A DNA stretch of 64,000 bases, from positions 15,164,626 to 15,228,625 of the forward strand of contig NC_134457.1 of assembly GCF_047948215.1 (NCBI RefSeq), written 5' to 3'. The stretch comes from Lycorma delicatula. Taxonomy: Eukaryota > Arthropoda > Insecta > Hemiptera > Fulgoridae. Shown piece after piece: positions 47,826 through 59,111 of this stretch. Positions within the stretch are counted from its first letter, which is position 1; every line of letters starts with the position of its first letter. The notes beneath the pieces are model-generated. The model was not told the DNA's origin. It ran no database searches and was given only the letters and a program-made list of their open reading frames with translations. A program made the translations under genes and the position numbers.

Positions 47826-48673
47826 AGTTTTATTATGTCATCGCTTAACAGTATTCCATAGTGACCCTCCACACTGCAGATAAATAAACAAAATAAATTT
47901 AAAAAAATAACTATTAAACACTAGAAATTATAATAAAAAGTAATTCTTAATTGATACCGAGGTAAAGGTCAACGATAAAAACTATCTGCTGAAATAGTTA
48001 TAAAGTAAATAACAGTAGTAAATTTAGTCTGAGATAATATTATTTCTCAGGTATTGTAAGGTTGTAGACGATCTGGGATCCTACATACTAGGAAAAGTGA
48101 GTATGAAGTACAGACTTTTTGCCTTCTCAGTGACTCATCGACATTCTACCCTGGTGCAATAATTTTACTCTCCTCTCAGTGGTTGACTGTAGTATCGTTT
48201 CTCTCAAAGAAAGCAATTTCGACTGAACACTTTTTAATAGGGTCTAAAAAAAAAAGAACAATTAATATTCTGAAGGCACAAATAATATACTAGTCTCTCT
48301 GACGTAAAATAGTTCATTATTTACATTGCTTCTACTGTTTAGGAAAAGAAAAAAAATTAATATTATAAAATTAAAAAAAAAAGAATAATTTTCTTGTATA
48401 AAAACGTTATCCTTATTTTAGTGTCTCTGAATACACTCCGATTTGAGGGAAAAACTTGAAGCTCTGTCATTAATAACGGGTAAGCAGAATAAAAATTTGT
48501 AGAAGAAACGTTTTACTAACAAAACTTTATCAGTATGTTATAAATGTTAGTCTGTTATTAGCTTTTTGTTATTTATTTATTTATTTTTAATTTTATTAAA
48601 TAAAATGCCAATAATCAGTTTCTGGTCAGGAGGAGAGCACCTACGTATGTCTGACTGAAATAGAGCTGTATAA
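47826..48673. other. no recognisable gene
   Basis: AT-rich sequence between the foldback repeat and a mariner fossil; nothing recognised. Confidence 0.4.
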
Positions 48674-49828
48674 GGGTATTTTAAAAGTCCGCGCGAGGGT
48701 TTGAAAATAAAAACCTCTTAATTTTCCCGAGATAAATCTTCGGTATTTCTCAACGTACTTTCCTTTTTAAGCTTATACATTTCATCCAACGTTGCTTCAA
48801 TTTGTTGATCGTTTCCAAATATAGCATTGTTTCAACTCTGTAAAATAGGCATTTGTTCCTTCAATCCCTTCCAAGGAGTTTTTGCTAGAATATCCTTTCT
48901 GTCAGCCATTTTTTCATGTTGGGGAACAAATAGCAGTCCCAGCAAGCCAAATCTGGAGAATAAGGGGCACACGGAACGAGTTAAACCCTAACTCTATCAA
49001 TTTTGCAACCACAACTACAGAGGAGTGAACAGGTGGATTATTATACTGGAAAAGGACTTTTTTTTGGGCCGATCGTGGACGTTTTTCTTAGAGCTCGATT
49101 TGCAGACTGTTCAATAACGATGCATAGTATTTGCCTATAATCGTTCAATCTTTTCCTAAATAGTCTATAAGGATTATCCTTTACGAATTTCAAAAGACAT
49201 TCTCTATGTCTTCCCGGCCGAAGGAACGACCTTCGCCTTTGGTGTGGACTCCCCGCTGACAATCCATTGTTTGGATTGTTCCTTGGTCTTAGCCGCGTAG
49301 TGGTGTATCCATGTTTTGTTTGCAATGATGAAACGACGCTTAAAATCCTGTGGATTTCGCTGTAACAGCTACAGACCGTTCGTGGAATATCTCACACGAT
49401 TTCATTTTTGGCCGACTTTGAACGATCGCGGCACCCGCCTTGGGGACAGCTTTTTCATGTTCAAGATGTTGATGCAAAATATTATGTTCCCGTTCAGTCG
49501 AGATGCCCTCGGCACTAGCAATTTTACGCATCTGCACTCTACTATAATCCAACATAATTCGCCATAATATTTATCAATTTTTTCTTTAGTCTCCTAAGGC
49601 CATTTGCCATTTGCTATTCATAAAATAATGTTTAATTGACATGCGAAACTCATACATTTTTTAGAAGTTCCTTTACTTTCTCGATTCAAACGGACGCCAA
49701 ACACAGATAAATTAACTGATCAGATTGAATTTTGGTGTGTGTTCTTCCAAAAGATTTTGTTAACTGAAAATCCTTCGATACGCAACAATAGTGCCAACTC
49801 TCGGACTTAGCACGGATTTTTCAAACCA
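48674..49828 (-). mobile_element. mariner-type transposon fossil (SETMAR-like transposase)
   Basis: Ends resemble each other as inverted repeats: ttttaaaagtccgcgcgagg at the left, tttgaaaaatccgtgctaag (minus strand) at the right. Minus-strand transposase remains: VQMRKIASAEGISTEREHNI (helix-turn-helix), then TWIHHYAAKTKEQSKQW preceded by Asn where the first catalytic Asp belongs, then SGESTPKAKVVPSAGK, YYASLLNSLQIEL, FQYNNPPVHSS where the second Asp reads Asn, and a degraded SPDLAPSD equivalent. All three catalytic positions appear lost. Fragmented by frameshifts. Confidence 0.88.
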
Positions 49829-50237
49829 GAACTTTGAATTAGAACTAAAACTAAATCAGCTACCGGGATTCATTCAGAAGCCGTTTTGGAATAATGCTAT
49901 AACACCTAAACTTAACATTTTTCGTATTTATAGATTTATCCTCGAAAAATTAGTATTTTTGAATTTTTTTATTGACTTATTATCAGCCTTTATGGATCAA
50001 ATTTTGTAATACGAGTAGATTTTTTATTCTCTTCCCATTATCCAATCGACTTTTGCCGGTAGGTTTATTTCCGTAGACAATGTGAGAATAAAATTTTGAA
50101 AGTTCTTAATTTTTTCCGATTTTTAATTTCGCCTTAATTCAAACGAAATTAATGTAACACTCGAAATTTATAACAAAAATTATACGTTCATACGAATTTC
50201 GTAATTTTATTATCCCGTTTAATGTATAAAAAAGGTA
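49829..50237. other. no recognisable gene
   Basis: A 72-codon plus frame (49791-50009) overlaps the mariner end; nothing recognised. Confidence 0.4.
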
Positions 50238-50328
50238 ACTCGGTCTGGCCGCGACTCGAACTCGATCGCCCGGTCGACTTGGTACCTGGTGCGGTAAGCC
50301 TCGCGGCTACATCAGTCTGCCGACCGAA
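50238..50328 (-). repeat. tRNA-like sequence, probable SINE head or tRNA pseudogene
   Basis: On the minus strand atgtagccgcgagg resembles an A box and gagttcgagtcgc a B box, about 40 bp apart in GC-rich sequence within an AT-rich setting. The T-arm pairs four of five positions, but an acceptor stem is not closed, so a working tRNA is unlikely. It differs from the common SINE head in this window. Confidence 0.4.
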
Positions 50329-50891
50329 CAAGCGATATTTGTTCTATGTAGTTGTGAAATTACATTAGTTTAGTTAGTGCCAACCGTCACCGCTAGTACC
50401 GTTAAACCCGCGCGAATTAAATACGGTATGCGCGCGCGCTTTAAGTTAAAATCATTGAATTAAATAAACAAAAAAATATATGTTTAAATGAAATGATAAA
50501 TATTTTTAATTAAGTTGTGTGTGTAAGCTGTGCATCAGAAACAACCCACAGTTGTGAGAAGTTTTTAGGTTTATTTTTATGGCTTTACTTCCTAAGTTAA
50601 AAACTAGCGGGAGCATCGCAAAGAATAATTCAATTAATATTACTAAGACGTGTTCCTCCGTGAATCCATTGGAGAATTTTCCATCCTGTAACTTCGCAAG
50701 TATTGAGTATTATAAGTTCGCAAGTATTTGGAAAAATGAGTTAGGAAAAAATTTTGCTTTTCGATTTGCGTTGAAACTTTTACCGCACGGTAGCTTAATT
50801 TGTTATTTAAATTTTATTTGCCACGGCTAAGTTTTGCATCCGATCCATCATAAAGCGTTATTTTCAGAACACAGGCTCTGTCTAAGGGTGT
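50329..50891. other. no recognisable gene
   Basis: Contains a CpG-rich patch (50405-50450) and an 83-codon plus frame (50579-50830) without recognisable motifs. Confidence 0.4.
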
Positions 50892-51175
50892 GCTTTCTTT
50901 TTCCTGTTTAGCCTCCGGTAATTATCTTTTAGATAATATGAATGACGATGATATGTTTGAGTGTAAATGAAGTGTAATCTTATACAGTCTCAGTTCTACC
51001 ATTCCTGAGATGTGTGGTTAATTGAAATTCAACCACCAAAGAACACCGGTATCCACGATCTAGTATTCAAATCCGTATAAATATCCTTTACCTAGGACTT
51101 GAATGCTGGAACTCTCGACTTCCAAATCAATTGATTTGGGAAGACGAGTTCACCACTAGACCAACCTGGTGGGTT
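50892..51175 (-). mobile_element. SINE copy 7
   Basis: Full-length minus-strand SINE: tail ctttttcctgtttagcctcc at the left, head accactagaccaacctggtg at the right. The central palindrome reads caaatcaattgatttg, changed at both central positions relative to other copies yet still self-complementary. Possible target duplication taagggtgtg (50883-50892) and taggggtgt (about 51179-51187). Confidence 0.92.
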
Positions 51176-52810
51176 TGTGTAGGGGTGTTGGAGAATTAAT
51201 TTTTAACATCTGAGATATGAAATTCTCTTCGAACGGTGGAACATCTTTGGATGGCAAAAATGTAAAGTTTTCGTGAATAGGCGTACAAAATTTTAACGAA
51301 GTAAAACAATTTTTTTCTAATTTTTATAAGCGGTTCTTTTTTAATTATCTGTATTTTTATAATCCTCATCTTCTGGAGTTCGGAGGGAGAGACCTCACTG
51401 TGAAGAAAATAACAGCTACACTTTTTATATTTACTGACCAAAACTTTGTAGAAAAATGTTAACGATTTAAAAAAAAAATTATTTTATTTTGCAAGAAAAA
51501 TATTGTAGAAAGAAAATTAAGTATTCAAAATAAATGAAAAGAAGGAAAATGTAATAAAATACTAATTTAAAAGACGATGATGATAATTAACTACTTAAAA
51601 AAAATTCAAATCTTCCGCATTAAAAATTGAATATAAAAATTAAATTGTTTTAGAAATTTTTATTCTTAAGTTGGGAGTATGAACTGTCGATCAATTTGTA
51701 TATCGAATCTCTGTTTCTTCAGCACCTTTCTATATTTGGTGGCAGAAGTAACAAACAGATAAGGGAGTACCGTTAATTCAGTCGTTTAAGAGCCTATATA
51801 GTGGTCTAAAAAGCCCCGTACAATTTCTTTTACAGAATTTATACAGTTTTGTCTTAACCGTTATTATACATCGCACAGGCAACAAACTTAATTGCAAAGA
51901 AAATAAAATCTTTATCGCATGAAATACATGTGTATATACGATGACATGCTATTTTCATTTAGTATTATTGATAATAAATATTGTAACGTGAGCAAAATCA
52001 TTAAACATATATAAAATATTCATTTCATAATAATTACACAGGAACACGTTGTATACAATAGAATGATTTTAAATCTAGTACGGTAACAACGTTTCTACAT
52101 CAAAAAATATAATAAATCAAACCGTGTATAATATTAAATGTTCTTTGCAGAAAATAACATTAATACACAGAACTATAAGTTATAAGCAATATTAATTAAA
52201 AATCACTTCTTAAAAGATAAACTGTATTTAATATAAAATTCAAAATTATCCTTTAATCTAAAAATATATATTATATGTAATAATATATATATTTTTATCC
52301 AGTACAAAATTAAAAACAATACCCTACTCAAAGGTATGGCCTTATGGTCGTCTGCCATAAGTTATAAGTAGAGTATATAAATATTAATCCCGTAAAAGAA
52401 TTTATGCAGTCCTTTGTCTCGGTAAAATATTAATTTTTTAAAACTTTTATACTATGGTCGAGTTATTATGGGTATAGTACAAAGAGGAGTTTCATTCTTT
52501 TCCTGCTGTACATATGTTTGATCTTTGATCTTAAACGAATGAAAGAGCTTAAACTTTATAATTTCATCGTCTATGAATGATAAGAGTATTTTTGTTGTTC
52601 TAACCGTGTAAGTTTTGTAATTAGCGTGATTTTTAACTTGAATTTCATTCTAATGTTTATATTTTTCATTCTTATAACCCATATTAACTCTTATTTTGAT
52701 CTTTGTAAAACTTCACATAGTGTCACAATTCAGAACTTAATGTGAATACCTGAAAGAATGATAGTTGTTACTTCTATTTCAGCTTCCCATAATTATTAAT
52801 TTCCATAGTA
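51176..52810. other. no recognisable gene
   Basis: Strongly AT-rich. An 81-codon minus frame (51196-51441) abuts the SINE and has no recognisable motif. The segment ends at a 13 bp perfect inverted repeat (52797-52809/52816-52828). Confidence 0.4.
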
Positions 52811-53779
52811 CACTAACTATGGAAATTAAAGAATGCAAAGTAAAAAAAAACTTTCAAAAAATATGCTTTTATTCATTCTATGCCTTTATGTAGACTGATA
52901 AATATATGTATTAGTATGAAGTATGAAGTATGTCCTTTAGCAGAAATGACCTCTTGAATACGTCTTGGCATCGACTCCACTAGATTAGTGCACATATTCT
53001 TTACTTAATCATCGTGGAATCGCACTTTTATAGCATTAGTTATCATGCGTACTCTTATTATACAATCATTTTACCTAAAGGTCATTTCAAAATATTCCAC
53101 AAGTTCTCGGTGGGATTTAAGTCTGGTGAATTTCCAAACTAATCTGGTTCATTAATTTGATTTTTCCAGCATGAAAGTTGTGAGCGATTTTGAATTATGA
53201 CCAGCTTCCGACCGGCTTCCAAAAGCCTACGGCGTACAGTTGAACTACTAACATCGAATCCTGCTGCCAATAAATCTCTTTTAAGGTCTGAGCTTGGATT
53301 AATTTTATTATTTCTTAGTAGAATTTTTCGAGCCCATGGAGTAGTTCTCCGTTTGCGCCTGCATTTTCGTCTCCTTTTTGAAGACGGTGATCCAGATTCT
53401 TTGAATCTTGTTAGAATTCTTAATTTGCCTTCATCGACTGCAGAAGTGATATCTCTCGCCATAGAAGTGTGATCCATAAGAGCGATAATTTTTGCAGGCT
53501 TTCTCGGAGCAATATCCATTTTTAAACACACAAAAGCTACACGTGTTAGACAGCGTAAAAACTAACATTCACCTACCGCACTCAAAGGCCTACAACTGAA
53601 GCTAAGGTGACTACTTCCACTTTAAAACCAATTAAACTCCCTTCTTTTTGTCAAGGTCGAACAGTCACACCACCTTAAGGCAGTTAAAACCGGTTTAAGG
53701 CGGTTTCAGACGTAACTGGCAATCGCATGACAATTTAGAGAGAAAAAAAAACAGCTTGTACCAATTAATTTGCGCAGTG
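52811..53779 (-). mobile_element. Tc1 transposon fossil with internal deletion
   Basis: The right end reads TA then cactgcgcaaattaattgg on the minus strand (from 53779), a typical Tc1-like start. Transposase (53531-53139): VDEGKLRILTRFKESGSPSS, KRRRKCRRKRRTTPW, SDLKRDLLAAGFDVSSSTVR, RRLLEAGRK. The segment with the first two catalytic Asp residues is missing. In another frame the end resumes with FGNSPDLNPTENLWNILK (catalytic Glu region), and after degraded sequence the C-terminus CTNLVESMPRRIQEV (about 52990-52940). The left end at about 52811 is inferred from a weak cactaa...aaatta match. Confidence 0.8.
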
Positions 53780-54372
53780 TAGTAGGTAATATACGTATAC
53801 CGGGTCCGGTATACCTATATTATTGTAATTTGTCTTTAATCTTATATATATATATTTTTTATTTATTTTAGTAGTTCAAAAAAAAGCTTTATACGAAAAA
53901 AATTCTAAACAAATACCCGCACAATTTTCAATAACATTCGTTTAAAATATATAATTTTTAAACTGTAACAGTTCCCGTCTTGGAAAATTGTTTATTGATA
54001 TTTTGCTGCTGATATCGCCTTTTATCAAAATCTTATTAAAAATTGAATGTTTTCTATTTCCGCAATTCAGAATTCTTTCATAGTTTAACAGGTGCAAATT
54101 TTTGAGGATTTAATGTTTATTCTGTGGTAAAATACCGCAGCTGTCTGATCTGGATGTATTTTGGCTGGTATTATGTTATGTGTAAATCCGATTTACGTCG
54201 ACAGTAGTAAACTTTTCATAGTAAATAATAAATTAGTTTTTTATTGTAATCCTTCGGGTTAATGATTACTATTTTATTCCCGTTTATTTTTTATTCAATT
54301 TTTTTTTTCAAATGCGAACAGAAAGATAATCGACACTTAGTTTCTATCAGCTTTTTTTTTGTCGTTATCGCC
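53780..54372. other. no recognisable gene
   Basis: AT-rich with a short TA run near 53846-53856; it ends with the left copy of the next SINE's target duplication (54358-54372). Confidence 0.4.
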
Positions 54373-54483
54373 TTTCTTTTCTTTTTACTTTTTAGCCTCC
54401 GGTAACTCTCGACTGCTGGAACTCTCGACTTCCAAATCGGCTGATTTGGGAAGATGCGTTCACCACTAGACCAACCCGGTGGG
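54373..54483 (-). mobile_element. SINE copy 8, internally deleted miniature
   Basis: Only about 110 bp: the terminal tail (tttttagcctccggtaac) is joined directly to the tRNA-like head (ctctcgacttccaaatcggc ... accactagaccaacccggtg). About 190 bp of body is absent. Flanked by tttgtcgttatcgcc (54358-54372) and tttgtcgttgtcacc (54484-54498), so it has its own target duplication. Confidence 0.92.
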
Positions 54484-54498
54484 TTTGTCGTTGTCACC

Positions 54499-55485
54499 CA
54501 ATTTGTATTGCCAGAAAGAAAACGTCTCTGAACGAATCACTCGCTCGGACGCATAAAACTAGTCGAGTATACGTTAACAAATACTGACGTATGTTAGGTG
54601 CTTGTTATATAATTCTGTAAAAACGATATTTATCTACGATTTGTTTTTATTTAAATTATGTACATTACTTCTTTCGATTATTGTTTTAATTATAAAACAG
54701 AAGTTAATAAAAAAAAAAAAATGAATGTTATTCTCACGTATGTTAATGGGGTTTGTTACCTCGTTTAGATCGAAAGAAATGCTTCTGCGCATAATAATTT
54801 ATTACGTGTACTTATTATCAGTAAGGTAATACGATGAAACACGATAGGCTACTCTTGAGTTAATAAAAGAAAAAATAATTTAACACGCTTTATTAATAAT
54901 TATTTTTATTTTATACAGTCTATTTACTTGGTTGGCGAACAATACTCAGTTTACGCTGAAAAGTTACTACCTATAATATAAATTTTATTTCATCTTGCTT
55001 TTAATAAAATATTAATTAAACTTTTGTTTTATTGTTGTTCCACATTTACATTTGCAAGTAAACAAACGCTCTCTCGCTCACACACGTGTGTGTAATTTTT
55101 ATTTCTTTGCTCTAGCATATATTGTAATTTGACTGTAACTAATTTACGTATATCGGCGCATTGAATTAAACATATAAATTAAAAGTAATTTATTTTAATT
55201 ATCGCAGTGATTTATTTAGTAAAGTTGTATCGATTATTTTCCTCTTTAATTGTAGGTTATATGTTATTTTCATTGGAAATGTGGATTTATTTTAAAATTG
55301 CCTGTGACTTTCATTTATAATTTTCACGGTCGTTTATAATTTAACATTAAAGCGATGTTAATGTTTTCATTATTTATTTTTTTTACCGTAAAGAAAAAGT
55401 AATTAAGTAAAATGTAGTGATTGTATTAACGGCAGAATATACTTAAGCGGTCTTCGGTCGATAAATTTTGTAGTAAGTGTCCGCT
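54499..55485. other. no recognisable gene
   Basis: AT-rich; holds cacacacgtgtgtg near 55079-55092. No repeats of the families seen elsewhere, so possibly single-copy. Confidence 0.4.
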
Positions 55486-55611
55486 ATGTCGGATTCAAAG
55501 GGGGAAAGAATACGTAGAACATCAAACGGATGTTTATTGGATGTTTCTAAAAAAATGGTGCAGCGCATGAATCCGTTTGTAAAATCTACACGTGTGAATA
55601 ATTTTTGTTAA
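55486..55611 (+). CDS. candidate small ORF or first exon, 41 codons
   Basis: ATG at 55486 in a reasonable start context (ccgctATGtc), running 41 codons to TAA. The product begins MSDSKGERIRRTSNGCLLDV, continues SKKMVQRMNPFVKSTR, and is hydrophilic and basic. Codons use more C and G than the flanks. A donor-like tttgtaaaat lies at 55575, so it could be the start of a spliced gene. No family recognised; chance cannot be excluded. Confidence 0.25.
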   Translation: MSDSKGERIRRTSNGCLLDVSKKMVQRMNPFVKSTRVNNFC

Positions 55612-55716
55612 TTTCTTTCTTCATTAAATCAGGCGTTGTGATGAGTCTGTTATTTTGTGTCGGTCCTATAATGATACAATGATATACAATGATTTTAAGT
55701 TTACGAAAGTGGTATA

Positions 55717-55795
55717 CCCATATGTATGGGTATGTATACCCATACATATAGGTATAAATATGTATACCTATACGATGGGTTTTACAATGTTTATG
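55717..55795. repeat. gtataccc/tatgtatac palindromic repeat, copy 1
   Basis: Several overlapping palindromes (cccatatgtatggg, gggtatgtataccc). The same words recur at 56413-56494 (tatgtatacctatac, then gggttttaca or gggtttaca), giving a direct repeat about 700 bp apart. Confidence 0.75.
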
Positions 55796-56172
55796 ATGAG
55801 GAGATGAGTTAGATAAGTTTATTTGATACACAGTTTTACGCGAAGAAAAACAATCGATCTAATCCAGGATTATAGGAGGATAACAGTTAAGGTTCGATAA
55901 CGACCAACCTGAAAATACAAGGAGAAAATTGAGAGTAGAAATTTTTAAAAACTTGATTAAAGTAGAGAAGAGCATAACAGAATAGAGACATCGCTGTGCC
56001 TCTGTTGTTTAGGCAAGAACTATTACGAAAGTACATTAAAAGCATAACAGGCTGTAAAACATCACTTGTTGAAATGTTATTTCAACTTAAAAACGTTTTT
56101 TTTTTTAAATTTCAACGTGAAATTTCTTAATTATTACATAATCCGTGTAACTATTTTTCAGTGTTAATTTAA
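55785..56172. repeat. local duplication, unit 1
   Basis: Matches 57925-58743 in the same orientation, roughly 75% by eye: gatgagg, aagtttattt, aatcgatctaatc, gataacgaccaac, acatcgctg, gtctctgttgt-like and cagtgttaatttaag occur in order. Non-coding as far as I can see. Confidence 0.75.
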
Positions 56173-56412
56173 GAGTAAGTACTTGAAATTAATTTTAAAT
56201 AAAGTGAAACGTCGGTTTAAAGTTTTGAAATACTTAAATAATATCTGTAAGGCAAAGTAGTCGATAGTAAGAAACGTTTTAAATTGTTGTTGAAAAGCAG
56301 ACATTAAATTAAAAATTCTACTCTTAAGGCTTAAATTTGTTAATTTTATAAAACTTATTTTTGATTTTTAACCGTTTATCTGTTTGCTTATCTGGATTTT
56401 AAAAAATTATGA

Positions 56413-56494
56413 GTATATGTATGGAACATATGTATACACATACGTATGGGTATAATATGTATACCTATACATTGGGTTTACATTGTATACCCAC
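56413..56494. repeat. gtataccc/tatgtatac palindromic repeat, copy 2
   Basis: Second copy of 55717-55795. It ends only a few bases before the left end of transposon fossil D. Confidence 0.75.
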
Positions 56495-56500
56495 TAATGC

Positions 56501-57785
56501 ACGGCATTCCAAAAAGGACGCAACCCTAAGATTAAGAAGGTCTTGCATAGGTAAATTTTGTTTCTCCCTACATGTCAGTTGACAACACTGTATTCGAGGT
56601 TAGCAGCGTGTAGCAGTTGAAATGTCCTTATTACTGTCAGTATAAATTCGTCTCTATTATGTTAACTATGTCGTTTTCTAAGGACGAACGTGGGTTTATT
56701 ATTGAGGCTTATTGCGCGTATAAACGAATGAAAGACGAGTTTCGGATAAAATTTTCCGATTCTAAGTCGACAATATTGGGTTTGATTTATAAATTTTGTG
56801 AGGCCAGGAGTGTACATGATCGGAAAAGCATAGGTCGGCCGTCGCTGTTCAGTAGAAGTTCTGGAGGATGCGAAAGAACTTTTGACTTGCTCGCCCAGAA
56901 AATTATGTTCACAGGCCGGGTCTTCACTATCTGCAGCTTTCAGGGCTACTAAAAAATTAACAGTCGCATCGGTGTCGCTCAAGAACCGAAAGAAGTAGAC
57001 CGCGAAAAACGTTTACAGTATCATCGTCGGTTTTGGTTCCTCTTGCTGATGATGTCAGCGGTATTGAAATTTTGGATCGTGTTTATTTCAGCGACGAGTC
57101 ACGGTTGACTACATTAACAGCCAAAACTGCCGAATGTGGAGGGCTGAAAATCCTCACGCGTTTCACGAAACGACCATTACACTCACATAAAATCGGTGTT
57201 TGATGTGCGAACTCCAGGTGTCATGTAATAGGTTCTTTATTTTATGAGAAATCTGTAGAAAGTGTGGTTTATTGAAACTTAATCGAACAGTTTATTCTCC
57301 CGTTAGATTTATAACGAACGAGAATGTCGGTTCCAGCAGTATAATGCAACCTGTCTTACCGCTAATTAAACGCTGGACATGTTACGGGAATTTTTTGGCC
57401 ATTGTTTGAAATCAAAAGATCTTACACCGGCAGACGTTTTCCTTTGGGGAATTTAATAAACCCTTTTTAAATACCCCAAATTGTTTTTAAAAACAATTGT
57501 TGATTGTTTTTAAAAACAATCCTCATGCATTAGACGAATCGAAGGCTAACATTGAAAGTAAAATTTCAAATATTATTGAACAAGCATTACGAAACGTTGG
57601 CTGAAAATGTTATGAAACGTGTATGAACCTGCATCGGGAACACAGGAAATGATTTTGAACATCTATTTATAGTTATTTAAAGGTAATTTAAATACTGTTG
57701 TATAAATATTTTTATTAACACTAATATTTTTTGTAATAAATTCACGTTGTCAAATAAAGAGGTTGCGTCCTTTTTGAAACACCCG
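56501..57785 (+). mobile_element. Tc1/mariner-superfamily transposon fossil D
   Basis: Inverted ends: attccaaaaaggacgcaacc at the left, and the complement of ggttgcgtcctttttgaaac at the right. The transposase starts near 56668 with MSFSKDERGFIIEAYCAYKR and continues KDEFRIKFSDSKSTILGLIY and SIGRPS, then changes frame. Catalytic region: VYFSDESRL (first Asp kept), NSQNCRMWRAENPHAFHE, FQQYNATCLTAN (second Asp replaced by Tyr), DLTPADVFLWG (third Asp kept). Multiple stops. It separates the two units of the local duplication. Confidence 0.92.
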
Positions 57786-57924
57786 TTATTTATTATTAGT
57801 AGTACATAGTTTTATTTTAAGCGATAGGAGAAAAAAATTATTGTATGGGAGTGAGATCTGAGATCGTTGATTTAGATTGCGATATTGAAGTGGAAACGTT
57901 AAGTAAAAAAAATTAAATAGTTCT

Positions 57925-58743
57925 TGTGATGAGGAAAGTAAGTTTATTTAATACAGATTTTTCGGTTTTTTCGCGAAGAAAAGTAATCGATCTAATCGAG
58001 GATTATGAGTGGAGAAGTTTAATATACGATAACGACCAACTTTAAAATACAAAGGACAAAATTGAAAGTAAAAGTAAAGATTTTTTAAAAACTGATTAAA
58101 ACATAGAAGAACATAACATAATGAATACATCGCTGCGTCTCTGTTGTCTAGGCAAAAAGTATTACGAAGGTAAATTAAAAACAGTGCAGGTCTGTAAAAA
58201 ATAAGTTGTTAAAATGTTGTTTCTTCATCTTCAAGTTTTGTTTCAGTGTTGTTTCTTCAAGTTCTTTAAAACTTTCAATGTGGAATTTCTTAATTCTTTC
58301 CTATAAAAAAGGATGGTTCGTTTGTTTGTTGTATGCGCTCACATTTTTATTTATCTGCTATTGGCGCAGAGCGGACCAATTGTTGTGCGCCGGGCGGCTG
58401 CGCGCAGCGCACGAACGATTTATATCTCTTTATACGAAGGATTTATCTAAAGATATATTGTTGGGAGTAAAAAAGAAAGCATTGGGATTAGAGCTGTGTT
58501 AAATAATGTCAACTCAAGAAACGGATAAAACTGTTCGGATTTTGCCAAGCTTATCTTTGTAAACGTTTTTGTTGCTGTTAGTCCGCTAAATTTATGAACG
58601 TTATTTACTAACAATTGGCTTAACAAAATCGTGTGTAATGATTAACGTAAACCATATAACATTTTCGCGGGAGGCCGACTTAAACACGCCTTTCCTAATA
58701 TTACATAATCCGTAAATATTTTTCAGTGTTAATTTAAGATTTT
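57925..58743. repeat. local duplication, unit 2, with an insertion
   Basis: The partner of 55785-56172. Homology breaks at about 58296 (after ggaatttcttaatt) and resumes at about 58698 (attacataatcc), where 386 bp is inserted. Confidence 0.75.
58304..58689. mobile_element. 386 bp insertion with 8 bp duplication
   Basis: Bounded by ctttccta at 58296-58303 and 58690-58697, and absent from the sister unit at 55785. It contains a GC-rich core (58365-58430) with gcgcc/ggcgc-type words. An open frame crosses its left end (58206-58502; the part inside the insert reads RRADQLLCAGRLRAAHERF and ends in a stop). No terminal inverted repeats were seen, so the class is unknown; 8 bp duplications are typical of hAT elements. 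Confidence 0.55.
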
Positions 58744-59111
58744 AATTGAATCTTAAATTGTTAAAAAAACTATTTTCGAAAAAAAAAAAGATTTTTTCTC
58801 GAGAAAGGAAATTTATTGTAATTATATTTCGATTTTGGATGACTTAATTTTTATTCAGAATCTCGAGTTTTTTGTAGCACTTACTTTTGTTATCTAGTCG
58901 ATAAGAATAATACTGATTTACTTGATATTGCACTTTTAAGGACATACACTCCTGAATAAAATTTATTCACCGTTTTTTTTTTGTTTTTTTTGTTGTTTTT
59001 TAATGTAATAGGCGTTATTTAATGAAATTAATGGTGATCGTTGGAAAATCACTAGTGCAGTTTTTTTTTTATTTCTCGGCTCATCATGGTAATACAGCCC
59101 CAAATGAACCT
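58744..59111. other. no recognisable gene
   Basis: AT-rich with poly-T runs; ends at the left target duplication of the next SINE. Confidence 0.4.
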
